A stretch of DNA of 64,000 bases from Maribellus maritimus (GCF_022267315.1 NZ_JAIKLE010000001.1:434001-498000); one strand, 5' to 3'; shown: positions 28,338-38,215, numbered from the stretch's first letter. Notes: generated by a model not told the origin, from the letters alone. A program made the numbers and translations.

Positions 28338-29591
28338 ATGAAACGGAATTTTTTAGCATTGATGGGGTTGTTGATTGCCTTTGGTACAATGGCCCAAAAA
28401 AATGAAGACAAAGGAAAACTCGAAGTTGTAGAACAAGGCAAAGGGTTTTATTATGAATCGATTTTAAAAGATGTAAACGCAGTTGAAGATAAACTGGAGG
28501 AAAAAGAACCCTACAAAAGATTTGTAATGGATCAGTCGGGGCTTGATTTACCCAACGACAAGAGTTTGTATCAAACAGTTTGGTGCCAACCCACTATTTC
28601 GCAGGGAAACGGAGGAACATGCTGGTGCTTTTCAACCTCGTCGTTTTATGAAGCGGAAATTTACAGACAAACCGGCAAAGAAGTAAAACTTTCGGAAATG
28701 TACACGGTGTATTGGGAGTATGTTGAAAAAGCGCGCCGTTTTATTGAAAAACGAGGCGACTCCCATTTTAGTGAAGGTTCTGAAGGAAATGCTGTTGCCC
28801 GGATTATGGAAATGTACGGCGCTGTTCCTGAAAGTGCATACACCGGTTTGCTGCATGGCCGCAAATTTCACACCCACGCAAAAATGATGGACGAAATGTC
28901 AAGTTTCCTCAAATCCATGAAAGAATCGAACTCCTGGAATATGGAATACGGACTGGCAACCATTAAAGACATTATGAAACACTACATTGGCGAACCGCCA
29001 GTTGAATTTACTATTGACGGGAAAAGATACACGCCAAAAACCTATTTAAAAGATTACCTGAAACTGGATCCAAACAATTTTGTTGAAATCATTTCGTACA
29101 AACAGGAACCTTACTGGGAAAAAGTAGAATACAAAGTACCCGATAACTGGTGGCACAACAAAGATTATTACAATGTTCCGCTTGATGTATTTATGAAAGC
29201 GCTGAAAGAAGCAGTGAAAAAAGGATATTCCGTTTCTATTGGCGGCGATGTTTCGGAAACCGGTTTTAGCCGCGAAACAAACTGCGCCATTATTCCGGAT
29301 TACGATATTCCTTCAGAATACATTAATGAAGATGCGCGACAGTTCCGTTTTTCAAACGGCACAACCACCGATGACCACGGAATGCATCTGATTGGAATTC
29401 TGGAAAACTACAAAGACACCGGAAAAGACTGGTACCTGATCAAAGACTCAAGTTCAGGTTCTCGCAACGTGGGAGAAGACAATCCAAACTTTGGCTACTA
29501 TTTCTTTAGCGAAGATTACATCAAACTAAAAATGATGGATTTCACTATTCACAAAGATGCCGTTCAGGAAATTCTGAAAAATTTTAAATAA
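28338..29591 (+). CDS. Secreted C1-family cysteine peptidase (bleomycin hydrolase/PepC-like)
   Basis: A 417-residue papain-fold peptidase with an N-terminal signal peptide (FLALMGLLIAFGTMAQ), so it acts in the periplasm or outside. SQGNGGTCWCFST contains the oxyanion Gln89 and the catalytic Cys95 six residues later. TDDHGMHLIGI carries the catalytic His (about 347), and WYLIKDSSSG places Asp370 where papain has Asn. The insertion pattern and size resemble the bleomycin hydrolase/aminopeptidase C branch, which is normally cytoplasmic, so export is notable. It appears to be monocistronic with its own terminator. Confidence 0.85.
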   Translation: MKRNFLALMGLLIAFGTMAQKNEDKGKLEVVEQGKGFYYESILKDVNAVEDKLEEKEPYKRFVMDQSGLDLPNDKSLYQTVWCQPTISQGNGGTCWCFSTSSFYEAEIYRQTGKEVKLSEMYTVYWEYVEKARRFIEKRGDSHFSEGSEGNAVARIMEMYGAVPESAYTGLLHGRKFHTHAKMMDEMSSFLKSMKESNSWNMEYGLATIKDIMKHYIGEPPVEFTIDGKRYTPKTYLKDYLKLDPNNFVEIISYKQEPYWEKVEYKVPDNWWHNKDYYNVPLDVFMKALKEAVKKGYSVSIGGDVSETGFSRETNCAIIPDYDIPSEYINEDARQFRFSNGTTTDDHGMHLIGILENYKDTGKDWYLIKDSSSGSRNVGEDNPNFGYYFFSEDYIKLKMMDFTIHKDAVQEILKNFK

Positions 29592-29609
29592 AACATTTCG
29601 ATCTTCTTG

Positions 29610-29642
29610 AAAAAGGTTCTTTCATCGGGAACCTTTTTCTTT
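29610..29642 (+). terminator. Rho-independent terminator of the C1 peptidase gene
   Basis: AAAAAGGTTC (29610-29619) pairs with GAACCTTTTT (29629-29638) around a 9-nt loop and runs into a T-rich stretch. It starts 18 nt past the stop codon. Confidence 0.8.
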
Positions 29643-29683
29643 TACACCAATATTGGTAACTTACAAAACCTAATTAAAAAAAT

Positions 29684-31315
29684 ATGGCGACGGTTGCCCG
29701 ACAATTTGCACAGACCTTAAAAGAAATCGGAGTTCGATATGTTTTTGGCGTTCCCAGCGGAAATATGATTGACTATATTAAAGCGCTCCGAGAAGAAGAA
29801 AATATCGATTTTATTTTGGTCGGGCACGAAACTACTGCCGCATTTATGGCCGGTGCTGTTGGCCGGTTAACAGGAGTTCCGGGTGTGTGTTTTGGCACTT
29901 TCGGACCGGGAGCCACCAATTTGAGTACGGGAGTTGGAGGTGCATTTCTCGATCGTTTTCCAATGATTGCGTTCACCGATGAAATGCCTGAAAATCTACT
30001 TCACCGAACCGTTCAAATGAACATCGATCATCAACAACTTTTTAAGCCAATTACAAAACACACCACTCGTTTTAATACTGAAAATGTTCGGGAAATTATT
30101 TTAAAAGCGGCAGGAATTGCCATTTCTGAATATCCCGGGCCGGTGCATGTTGGCGTTCCGGCGGGAATTGGACAAACTGAAATTCGAGAAACAGAAGTGG
30201 ATGTCAACTATTTGCAGCTAAAAAAAGATCTTTCTCAAAAAACACCGGATGAATCAATACAAGAGGCAAAGATGCTTTTTTTGAAAGCAGAGAAACCAAT
30301 TCTGGCTGTTGGATTAAGTGCTGTGCGCGCTGACATCAAACCGCTGTTGTTGCAACTCGCTGAAAGATTTCATCTTCCTGTTGTGTTGACTCCGATGGCA
30401 AAGGGAATGTTTGCGGAAAAACATCTCTTGTATGCAGGAGTTCTTTTTCATGCTTTATCTGATAAAGTTGCGTTAACCTACCAACAGGCCGACCTCGTTA
30501 TTGGAATTGGTTACGATCCGGTAGAGTTCAATTATGAAGACTGGATGCCCAAGGTTCCGCTAATTCATTTTGATGAAAAAGAAGCCGACGTTGATATAAC
30601 TCAAACCGGAAAAGTGGTAAATATTTTGGGGGAACTTAAAACTTCCATCCCACAATTTTCAAATTATAAACAGATTCAAAACACGTGGAATCTGAAAAAT
30701 CTTCAAATTCGGAAAAATATACTTTTCCATGCACTCACACCTCAACCCAATCATTTCGGGCCATTAAATATTGTAACAGAATTGCGAAATACACTTCCTG
30801 AAAATGGCATTTTAACAGTTGACGTGGGCGCACATTTACATTTGATTGGCCAAATGTGGCAAACGCCTTCTCCTGAAAAACTACTTATAACTAATGGCTG
30901 GTCGTCAATGGGATTTGGCATTCCGGCTGCACTGGCTGCAAAACTTTGTCATCCGGGACTGGAGGTTGCATGCGTGACCGGAGATGGCGGTTTTCTGATG
31001 AATGCAGGGGAACTTGCTACTGCCAAACGGCTCAATTTAAAAATTGTATTTATCGTGATTTACGACAACAGTTTATCACTTATCAAAATAAAACAGGAAA
31101 AGAAGAATTTTGCGACTGATTACGGAACTCCACTCGACATGCTTTCTGAAGAAGCGACCAATCATTATTTTGGCGTTCCGGTGATTCGCATCAGGAATCA
31201 AAAGGAATATAAAAATGCGCTTCAAAAAGCTTTTATAGCAAATGGACCGACAGTAATTGAAGCGGTGGCAGACGGAGATGAATACAAAAAATTTGTACTA
31301 AAACCCAATAAATAG
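29684..31315 (+). CDS. Thiamine-pyrophosphate enzyme, acetolactate synthase-like
   Basis: A 543-residue protein with the three domains of the POX/ALS family. The N-terminal pyrimidine-binding domain has GHETTAAFMAGAVGRLTG, where the Glu activates the cofactor, and FGPGATN. The central domain carries GLSAVRADIKPL. The C-terminal pyrophosphate domain has GDGGFLMNAGE and, about 27 residues on, IYDNSL (GDG-N motif for the metal). It should decarboxylate a 2-oxo acid and join or release the product. No ilvN regulatory subunit and no other branched-chain genes lie nearby, so it is probably not the biosynthetic IlvB. The substrate is unknown. Confidence 0.82.
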   Translation: MATVARQFAQTLKEIGVRYVFGVPSGNMIDYIKALREEENIDFILVGHETTAAFMAGAVGRLTGVPGVCFGTFGPGATNLSTGVGGAFLDRFPMIAFTDEMPENLLHRTVQMNIDHQQLFKPITKHTTRFNTENVREIILKAAGIAISEYPGPVHVGVPAGIGQTEIRETEVDVNYLQLKKDLSQKTPDESIQEAKMLFLKAEKPILAVGLSAVRADIKPLLLQLAERFHLPVVLTPMAKGMFAEKHLLYAGVLFHALSDKVALTYQQADLVIGIGYDPVEFNYEDWMPKVPLIHFDEKEADVDITQTGKVVNILGELKTSIPQFSNYKQIQNTWNLKNLQIRKNILFHALTPQPNHFGPLNIVTELRNTLPENGILTVDVGAHLHLIGQMWQTPSPEKLLITNGWSSMGFGIPAALAAKLCHPGLEVACVTGDGGFLMNAGELATAKRLNLKIVFIVIYDNSLSLIKIKQEKKNFATDYGTPLDMLSEEATNHYFGVPVIRIRNQKEYKNALQKAFIANGPTVIEAVADGDEYKKFVLKPNK

Positions 31316-31361
31316 AATTTATTCTGTAAACAACAATATTCAAACACAAAATATTGAAAAT

Positions 31362-31394
31362 AAAAAAGGACTTCTGTAATTCAGAAATCCTTTT
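31362..31394. terminator. Bidirectional terminator between convergent genes
   Basis: AAAAGGA-c-TTCTG pairs with CAGAA-a-TCCTTTT around a 5-nt loop, with A and T runs on the two flanks. It can end both the TPP enzyme transcript (plus) and the glycerol operon (minus). Confidence 0.75.
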
Positions 31395-31414
31395 CTGCTA
31401 TTCAATTTCAAAAT

Positions 31415-31621
31415 CTATTTCATCACAAATTTTACCATCTTGTCTTCAATCATTTGCTGAAGTTCGCTCAGCAACGCCTGTTCGTGTCTGTCGATATGAC
31501 CATCCTCGGTTGCGATATGAATAATCTTATCATATTCATCGCGCGTAATTTTATGATCTTCGATTGCTTTTTCAATCATCTCCCGCAAGCGAATTGAGCT
31601 GTCACTAATTTTATTATCCAT
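31415..31621 (-). CDS. Small TerB-like acidic protein
   Basis: A 68-residue protein starting at the ATG at 31621; a longer frame to 31756 runs back into glpF and is not credible. The sequence is helical and charged: LREMIEKAIEDHKITRDEYDKI, then ATEDGHIDRHEQALLSEL. The repeated DG-x-I-D-x-x-E pattern resembles half of a TerB/DjlA-type domain, which may bind metal. The function is unknown. It lies 53 nt after glpF as the last gene before the terminator and may be cotranscribed with the glycerol genes. Confidence 0.65.
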   Translation of the reverse strand: MDNKISDSSIRLREMIEKAIEDHKITRDEYDKIIHIATEDGHIDRHEQALLSELQQMIEDKMVKFVMK

Positions 31622-31674
31622 GTTCGTAAGTATTAGTTTCTTTTTTATTAAACCCAAAAATAGCAGAATATGTT

Positions 31675-32424
31675 TTAGTTTATCATAAGATTGATAATTA
31701 AATAAACTAAAGCAGCCAATCCTGCCCCGGCAACAGGGCCAAAAAACGGAACCCAAAAATAACTCCAGTCATTGTCATCTTTTGCTTTGAGCGGCAATAA
31801 AGTATGAACTATCCTCGGTCCAAAATCACGTGCCGGATTGATTGCATATCCGGTAGTTCCGCCTAAACTCATACCGATGGAAAAAACCACCAAAGCAACC
31901 GGCAACGCCCCCAGCGATCCCATACCCACTTTATCACTTCCCAGGCTTACATAGTCAAGCTGAGGCAGAGTTATGAGCAAAACAGCAAGCACAAGCACAA
32001 AGGTTCCGATCACTTCAGAAAAAAAATTGCTTCCATAACTTCGAATAGCAGGCGCGGTACAAAAACAAGCTTTCTTTGCCCCTGGCTCGGTTGTAATATC
32101 AAAATGATTTTTAAAAAACAGATAAACCACTGTTGCGCCAAACATTGCTCCCAGGATTTGAGCGAGAATAAACGGGAATACTTTTATCCATTCGAACAGG
32201 CCACTAAATGCCAACCCAAGTGTTACGGCAGGATTTAAGTGAGCGCCGCTGATATCGGCAGTAGCCAGTACCGCCACAAAAACCGCCATTCCCCAGCCTG
32301 CTGTAATCACAATCCAGCCTGCTCCCTTACTGTGTGTTTTATCGAGATTTACATTGGCGACAACTCCATTTCCCAAAAGAATCAGAATAAATGTGCCCAG
32401 GAATTCTCCAAAAAGTTCTGTCAT
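31675..32424 (-). CDS. glpF: Glycerol uptake facilitator (MIP family aquaglyceroporin)
   Basis: A 249-residue inner-membrane channel with six hydrophobic segments and both half-helix NPA motifs: HLNPAVTLG (around residue 68) and AINPARDFGPR (around residue 205). The Asp after the second NPAR (NPARD) is the mark of glycerol facilitators rather than water-only aquaporins. It lets glycerol diffuse into the cell to be trapped by GlpK. It follows glpD by 18 nt on the same strand. Confidence 0.94.
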   Translation of the reverse strand: MTELFGEFLGTFILILLGNGVVANVNLDKTHSKGAGWIVITAGWGMAVFVAVLATADISGAHLNPAVTLGLAFSGLFEWIKVFPFILAQILGAMFGATVVYLFFKNHFDITTEPGAKKACFCTAPAIRSYGSNFFSEVIGTFVLVLAVLLITLPQLDYVSLGSDKVGMGSLGALPVALVVFSIGMSLGGTTGYAINPARDFGPRIVHTLLPLKAKDDNDWSYFWVPFFGPVAGAGLAALVYLIINLMIN

Positions 32425-32442
32425 AATTTATTGGTTTTAATC

Positions 32443-34005
32443 TTAGTCTTCAAAATAATAGTTCTTTGCCACTGCCTTATAAACTTGTATTTGGTCAGCA
32501 ATCCATTTCTCGTCACGATTGAGTTCCTTTGCCATTAATTGAGCTACTTCCGGAGCAATCCGGATACTTTCACGGGCATCTAGAAACAAAGCACGAGTGC
32601 GGCGTGCGAGTACATCTTCTACCGTTCTTGCCAACTCTTTTTGTACCGCCCATACAACCTGTGATTTCAAAATCTGCAATTTTTCGCTCAACCATCCGCT
32701 CCAGGCGTCTTCCTCTTCCCCCAAAGCAATAACTTCCTCTTTTTCCAAACCGTATGGAGCAAGCGGATCGTTATACGGATCGATGTCCATCCGGTAACCG
32801 TGAACGGGTAAATGTCGTGTCACACATTCTCTCTCTGGCAAACCTCCCAGCATAATTGCTTTTTCAATTGTATCTTCAGCCATTTTTCTGTAAGTCGTCC
32901 ATTTCCCGCCGATAATAGTGATTAATCCCGAAACCGAAATCAGAATTTTGTGACCACGAGAAATTTCCTTGGTTGCTTTTTTCTCTCCGTCAGGCTTTGC
33001 CAGGGGACGTAATCCTGCAAATACGCTCAATACATCTTTCCGTGTTGGCTGTTTCACCAGATATTGTCCTGCAGTTTCCAAAACAAAATCAACCTCTGAC
33101 TCGAGAGCAACAGGTTCAAGGGAATGATTTTTAACAAGCGTATCAGTGGTACCAACGACCACATGATTATGCCAGGGAACAGCAAACATCACTCTTCCAT
33201 CAGAGGTATGCGGAACCATAATCGCATAATTATTAGGTAAAAACTCTTTATCGAGAATCAAGTGAATTCCCTGACTTGGTGTAATCATATCCTTTTTTTC
33301 CGGTTCATCCATCTGAATAATTTCATCGGCAAAAACCCCGGTTGCATTAATTACTACTTTTGCCTGTATTTTCATCTCCTCCCCACTTTCCTGGTCAACC
33401 GCTACAACACCCGAAATCAGTTCGCCATCTTTAACCAGCTTTGTAACCTTGCAATAGTTTAAAACTGTTCCGCCATAATCAATACAGGTTTGCGCCAGAC
33501 TTATGGCCATTCTTGAGTCATCAAACTGTCCGTCCTGATAAATCACTCCACCTTTTAAACCGTCTTGCTCCACTGTTGGAAGAGCTTTGATTGCCTCTTC
33601 AAGTGATAAGTGCTTAGACGGCCCCAACCCGAGCTTACCGGCCATCAGATCATACACTTTTAATCCGACCGTGTAAAACGGGCCGCCCCACCAATCGTAA
33701 GTTGGAATAACAAACGACTGGTTAGTAACCAAATGTGGTGCATTTTTGAACATCAAACCACGCTCTTTTAGAGCTTCAAAAACCAAAGAAACATCCCCCT
33801 GCTGAAGATAACGAACACCTCCATGAACCAATTTTGTACTTCTGCTTGATGTACCTTTTGCAAAATCTACCTGTTCCAGCAACAAAGTTTTATATCCTCT
33901 AGAGGCTGCGTCAACTGAGCAACCCAGCCCGGTCGCCCCTCCTCCGATTATTACAATATCCCAGGAGCTCTTTTTTATTTTTTTTAAAATCTTTTCCCTT
34001 TTCAT
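32443..34005 (-). CDS. glpD: Aerobic glycerol-3-phosphate dehydrogenase (FAD-dependent)
   Basis: A 520-residue membrane-associated flavoprotein that oxidises glycerol-3-phosphate to dihydroxyacetone phosphate and passes electrons to quinone. The FAD-binding Rossmann motif is IIGGGATGLGCSVDAASRG near the N-terminus, followed by the family signature KLVHGGVRYLQQGD. GLRPLAKPDG and ISVSGLITIIGGKWTTYR are in the substrate half. A C-terminal DAO_C helical domain is present (TRALFLDARES). It sits between glpK (31 nt upstream) and glpF (18 nt downstream). Confidence 0.95.
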   Translation of the reverse strand: MKREKILKKIKKSSWDIVIIGGGATGLGCSVDAASRGYKTLLLEQVDFAKGTSSRSTKLVHGGVRYLQQGDVSLVFEALKERGLMFKNAPHLVTNQSFVIPTYDWWGGPFYTVGLKVYDLMAGKLGLGPSKHLSLEEAIKALPTVEQDGLKGGVIYQDGQFDDSRMAISLAQTCIDYGGTVLNYCKVTKLVKDGELISGVVAVDQESGEEMKIQAKVVINATGVFADEIIQMDEPEKKDMITPSQGIHLILDKEFLPNNYAIMVPHTSDGRVMFAVPWHNHVVVGTTDTLVKNHSLEPVALESEVDFVLETAGQYLVKQPTRKDVLSVFAGLRPLAKPDGEKKATKEISRGHKILISVSGLITIIGGKWTTYRKMAEDTIEKAIMLGGLPERECVTRHLPVHGYRMDIDPYNDPLAPYGLEKEEVIALGEEEDAWSGWLSEKLQILKSQVVWAVQKELARTVEDVLARRTRALFLDARESIRIAPEVAQLMAKELNRDEKWIADQIQVYKAVAKNYYFED

Positions 34006-34036
34006 CTTTAATTCTTTGGGTGAATTAGATTACCAA

Positions 34037-35533
34037 TTAATGTGTTTCGTACCATTTTTTACTTCGCTCAACTGCTTTCGACCAATTTTTGATAACTCTT
34101 TTTATTACCGTTTTATCCTCAACCGGTTCAAAAATTTTATCTACCTGCCATTGTTTTTTTACTTCATCAACGCTGTTCCAGAATCCTGTTGCCAGTCCTG
34201 CCAGATACGCAGCTCCCAGTGCCGTAGTTTCCGTAACTCTGGGCCGAACAACCTTTGTATCGATCGAATCGCTCTGAATTTGCATCAATAAATCATTCAC
34301 GGCAGCTCCTCCATCTACACGGAGTTCATTTAGTTCTATTTCTGAATCTTTTACCATGGTCTCAATCACTTCCATTGACCTGAATGCAATGGCTTCAAGA
34401 GCAGCGCGGGCTATGTGAGCCTTTCCTGTTCCACGGCTTAAACCAATTATTGCTCCAGTCGCATATTGATCCCAGTGTGGTGCCCCCAGACCAACAAATC
34501 CCTGTACGAACGATACTCCTCCATTATCGTCCACTTCTCGGGCAAGAGCTTCAATCTCGGATGAGGATTTTATAATCCCCAACTGATCGCGTAACCATTG
34601 CACTACTGCACCACCAATAAAAATGCTACCTTCAAGTGCATAAGTAACTTTATCGCCAATTTGCCAGCCAATGGTCGTTAACAATTTATGTTTTGATACA
34701 ATCGGTTTTTCACCCGTATTCATTACTACAAAACACCCGGTTCCGTAAGTATTTTTCACCATTCCCTTTTCAACACACATCTGGCCAAATAAAGCTGCCT
34801 GCTGGTCGCCCGCAATCCCGGCAATTGGGATTTCTTTGTCAAAAATCTCACCAAATGTATTTCCGTAAACCTCGCTACTTGGTTTTACTTCAGGAAGAAT
34901 TCCCGCTGGAATATCAAGAATTTCGAGCAATTCCTGATCCCACTTTAAGTCATGAATATTGTAGATTAAAGTTCGGCTGGCATTGGTTACATCGGTTACA
35001 TGAAGATCTCCTCCAGTCAATTTCCAGATAAGCCAGGTGTCCACCGTCCCAAACGCAAGCTTCCCCTGTTTTGCAAGGTCACGGGCACCCTCCACGTTGT
35101 CGAGAATCCATTTAATTTTTGTCCCTGAAAAATAAGCATCAATTACCAATCCTGTTTTTCCGGCTATCAACGGTTCCAGTCCTTTCGACTTCAAATTGTC
35201 GCATATTCCGGAAGTTCTTCTGTCTTGCCACACAATTGCATTGTAAACAGGTTTACCGGTTTCCCTATTCCAAACAATGGCAGTCTCACGTTGATTTGTG
35301 ATTCCTATCCCTGCAATTTCAGAAGCTAAAATTCCCTGTTTTTGAATAACTTCCCTTGCTACTTTCAGCTGTGTTTCCCAAATGGTTTCAGGATTATGTT
35401 CCACCCATCCTGCCTGTGGATAAATCTGTTCAAACTCTTGCTGGGCAACATTAACTATTTCGCCTGAATGATTAAATAAAATGGCCCGGCTGCTGGTTGT
35501 TCCTGCATCGAGCGAAAGAATATATTTTTGCAT
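34037..35533 (-). CDS. glpK: Glycerol kinase
   Basis: A 498-residue cytoplasmic FGGY kinase that phosphorylates glycerol to sn-glycerol-3-phosphate. The phosphate-binding motif is [52 protein letters not shown] and the FGGY signature region [19 protein letters not shown] are all present. The length is exactly that of the family. First gene of the glpK-glpD-glpF transcript. Its start faces gpsA, 213 nt away. Confidence 0.97.
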   Translation of the reverse strand: MQKYILSLDAGTTSSRAILFNHSGEIVNVAQQEFEQIYPQAGWVEHNPETIWETQLKVAREVIQKQGILASEIAGIGITNQRETAIVWNRETGKPVYNAIVWQDRRTSGICDNLKSKGLEPLIAGKTGLVIDAYFSGTKIKWILDNVEGARDLAKQGKLAFGTVDTWLIWKLTGGDLHVTDVTNASRTLIYNIHDLKWDQELLEILDIPAGILPEVKPSSEVYGNTFGEIFDKEIPIAGIAGDQQAALFGQMCVEKGMVKNTYGTGCFVVMNTGEKPIVSKHKLLTTIGWQIGDKVTYALEGSIFIGGAVVQWLRDQLGIIKSSSEIEALAREVDDNGGVSFVQGFVGLGAPHWDQYATGAIIGLSRGTGKAHIARAALEAIAFRSMEVIETMVKDSEIELNELRVDGGAAVNDLLMQIQSDSIDTKVVRPRVTETTALGAAYLAGLATGFWNSVDEVKKQWQVDKIFEPVEDKTVIKRVIKNWSKAVERSKKWYETH

Positions 35534-35718
35534 AAAATTAGGTTTAATTAGAAATCCTGTTAATAATAATTGCTCCTGAATTTACAACTTTAAAAGCAAA
35601 CTCAAGGAATATTTTACAGCATCTTCAAAACAATTTACCGACAGCTTTTCAATCAACGTTATAAAAATGAAAAACATATCCTATTTAAAAATCATTGCCT
35701 GATTCCTGATAAACTTTT

Positions 35719-35726
35719 TACTTTTG
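35719..35726 (+). promoter_or_regulatory. Bacteroidota -7 promoter box for gpsA
   Basis: TACTTTTG matches TAnnTTTG, 20 nt before the gpsA ATG. A TTG at 35695-35697 is 21 nt upstream and could be the -33 element. Confidence 0.45.
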
Positions 35727-35746
35727 CCCGCCGAAACTCATAAAGA

Positions 35747-36745
35747 ATGAATATAAAACGAGACAAAGTTGCTGTAATTGGAAGCGGAAGTTGGGCTACA
35801 GCGATAGCAAAAATGTTGCTTGAAAATGTTAAAGAAATCAATTGGTTTTTCCGAAAAGAAGATACCATTAAACAGTTCAAAAAACAGGGAAATAATCCCA
35901 GATATCTTCAAAGTGCAGAGTTCGAAACTGACCGAATTCACTTTTTTAGCAATATAAATGAAATTATTAAAGCTTCCGACATTCTGGTGTTGGCCATTCC
36001 TTCTGCATTTTTACCGCAAATTCTTAGCGGTACGCCGATCGATATAAGCGAAAAATACATTCTTTCAGGAATTAAAGGAATTGTTTCCAGGGAGAATTAT
36101 CTTGTGGTGGAATATTTAAATAAATATTTTAATGTACCTCTGGAAAAAATGGGTGTTATCGCAGGGCCATGTCATGCGGAAGAAGTAGCATTGGAAAAAT
36201 TATCCTATTTAACGGTTGCAAGTTTAGATGAAGAAAAAGCAAGCAATTTTGCGCAACTTATTCAAAGTGAATACATTTTCACATCGGTTTCCGATGATAT
36301 CTGGGGAACAGAATACGCGTCTGTAATTAAAAATATAATTGCCATCGGTGCGGGAATCGCTCACGGCTTACGTTACGGCGACAATTTTCAGGCAGCGATG
36401 GTTGCCAACTCCATTCAGGAAATTAAACGATTTGTAGATGCTGTTCACCCTATTTCGCGCGACATAAAAGACTCGGCATATTTAGGCGATTTGATGGTAA
36501 CTGTTTATTCACAATTCAGCCGAAACAGAACTTTCGGGACCATGATTGGCAAAGGCTACTCCATAAAAAACGCGATTTTGGATATGAACATGATTGCTGA
36601 GGGCTACTATGCTTCACGCTCTATTTATGAAATTAACCGAAAATACAAAGCACACATGCCCATTTCTGACATGGTGTATAAAATTCTCTACGAAAACGCT
36701 TCTCCAAAACGCGAGATGGAGAAATTAACTCATCAGCTCAGCTAA
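35747..36745 (+). CDS. gpsA: NAD(P)H-dependent glycerol-3-phosphate dehydrogenase
   Basis: A 332-residue cytoplasmic enzyme that reduces dihydroxyacetone phosphate to sn-glycerol-3-phosphate for phospholipid synthesis. The cofactor motif is VIGSGSWATAIAKML (usually G-x-G-x-W-G-T-A; here A replaces one G). GPCHAEEVA and KNIIAIGAGIAHGLRYGDN, with the catalytic Lys, follow; SAYLGDLMVT and EGYYASR close the C-terminal domain. It is divergent from glpK, so the synthetic and catabolic routes to the same metabolite share one intergenic region. Confidence 0.94.
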   Translation: MNIKRDKVAVIGSGSWATAIAKMLLENVKEINWFFRKEDTIKQFKKQGNNPRYLQSAEFETDRIHFFSNINEIIKASDILVLAIPSAFLPQILSGTPIDISEKYILSGIKGIVSRENYLVVEYLNKYFNVPLEKMGVIAGPCHAEEVALEKLSYLTVASLDEEKASNFAQLIQSEYIFTSVSDDIWGTEYASVIKNIIAIGAGIAHGLRYGDNFQAAMVANSIQEIKRFVDAVHPISRDIKDSAYLGDLMVTVYSQFSRNRTFGTMIGKGYSIKNAILDMNMIAEGYYASRSIYEINRKYKAHMPISDMVYKILYENASPKREMEKLTHQLS

Positions 36746-36883
36746 AAAACCTATATCACCTGTTAACTCAGCTGTTTTTATCATCTTTTTGCTTTTATTA
36801 ACGCCTTGTTGTACAGACAAGTGAATTCTTATTTCTATTTTTAGAAAAATAATCCGCCATACGTCGTATTAAAATCAACCGAT

Positions 36884-38215
36884 ATGAGTTTTGAAGTTGA
36901 TAGCCAAACCATCAATGACCTTGAGTTATTCGGAAAGGACAAAAGCAGAAGCTACATTTTTGAACTGTACAATTCCTGTAAAACTGCAGGAGGAAGAAAG
37001 GTTTTAAATAAACTGATGCGTTCTCCGCTAAACGAATTAAACCAGCTAAAGGAAAGAGCTAATGCTATCCGTTTTTGTTACGACACCAACTTTGAACTCA
37101 AAATAAATCACAGCCAGTTTGAATATATTGAGCATTATCTTCGGTTAAATATTGCTCCTCTGAAGAATAATTTTCTTGACGCCCTGCTTCAAAATTTATC
37201 TTATAAAATAAAGCCCAGCAACCACTATTACATTATCATGCTGGGTGTTCAAAATTTATTGTACCTGTTTACTCATCTTCAAAAGAAAATATTTGAAGTT
37301 GAGACAGAAACATTACCACTCCAAATTGTATCAATTTTTAACCAAATTGAGACACTGACTAAAAACCCGAAAATAAAAAAATACTCTGGTTACAAAATAA
37401 AAATAACACCGCTGCAATTGGGCCGCCTTGACAACATATTTAGAAAAAATTTAAAAGATGAAATTCAGGAAATGCTTCAATCCTTGTATCTACTCGATGT
37501 GTTAATATCTGTTGCGAACACAGCCAAAAATAAAAATTTTACATTCCCCGAATACTTGGAAGAAGAAAAACCACATCTTTTAATTTCCGGTCTATACCAC
37601 CCTCTGGTGGAGAACGCTGTTCCTTACGATTTTAAAACTGAAGACAAAAACAATCTTTGTTTTCTAACAGGACCTAATATGGCGGGAAAATCAACTTTTC
37701 TAAAATCGCTCGGCTTGTCAGTCTATCTTTCACATCTCGGTTTTCCTGTTCCTGCAAAAACGTACAAAACCACAGTTTTTAACGGGATTATCACAACCAT
37801 CAATCTTTCGGATAATATTGGAAAAGGCTACAGTCATTTTTACAGCGAAGTAAAACGAGTAAAAGAAACTGCACAAGTAATTAAAGATAAAAAGAAGGTG
37901 TTTGTAATTTTTGATGAACTATTCAGAGGAACAAACGTAAAAGATGCGTTTGATGCGTCTCTTTTAATAATACTCTCGTTTGCAAAAATTCAAAAGTCGT
38001 TCTTTTGTATTTCCACCCACATCTCTGAAATTGCCAATGAAATAGAACATCTTGATACGATCTTATACCGCTTTTTTAATTCAAAACTTGAGAATGAAAC
38101 TCCTGTTTACGATTACAAGATTATAAAGGGAGTTTGCTTTGACAGACTGGGTTTACAGATAATAAAAAATGAAAAAATAATTGAGATTCTAAAATCAGTA
38201 ACAGAAACAGAATAA
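36884..38215 (+). CDS. MutS-family ATPase lacking the mismatch-recognition domain
   Basis: A 443-residue protein with a helical MutS core (starting FEVDSQTINDLELFG, TAGGRKVLNKLM) followed directly by a MutS ATPase domain: Walker A TGPNMAGKSTFLKSL, the NLSDNIGKGYSHFYSE loop, Walker B FVIFDELFRGTNV and STHISEIA. It is about half the length of MutS1, has no N-terminal mismatch or connector domains, no Smr nuclease and, unlike the relative at 21087-22874, no membrane segments. The role is unknown. It stands alone, with a hairpin after its stop. Confidence 0.85.
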   Translation: MSFEVDSQTINDLELFGKDKSRSYIFELYNSCKTAGGRKVLNKLMRSPLNELNQLKERANAIRFCYDTNFELKINHSQFEYIEHYLRLNIAPLKNNFLDALLQNLSYKIKPSNHYYIIMLGVQNLLYLFTHLQKKIFEVETETLPLQIVSIFNQIETLTKNPKIKKYSGYKIKITPLQLGRLDNIFRKNLKDEIQEMLQSLYLLDVLISVANTAKNKNFTFPEYLEEEKPHLLISGLYHPLVENAVPYDFKTEDKNNLCFLTGPNMAGKSTFLKSLGLSVYLSHLGFPVPAKTYKTTVFNGIITTINLSDNIGKGYSHFYSEVKRVKETAQVIKDKKKVFVIFDELFRGTNVKDAFDASLLIILSFAKIQKSFFCISTHISEIANEIEHLDTILYRFFNSKLENETPVYDYKIIKGVCFDRLGLQIIKNEKIIEILKSVTETE

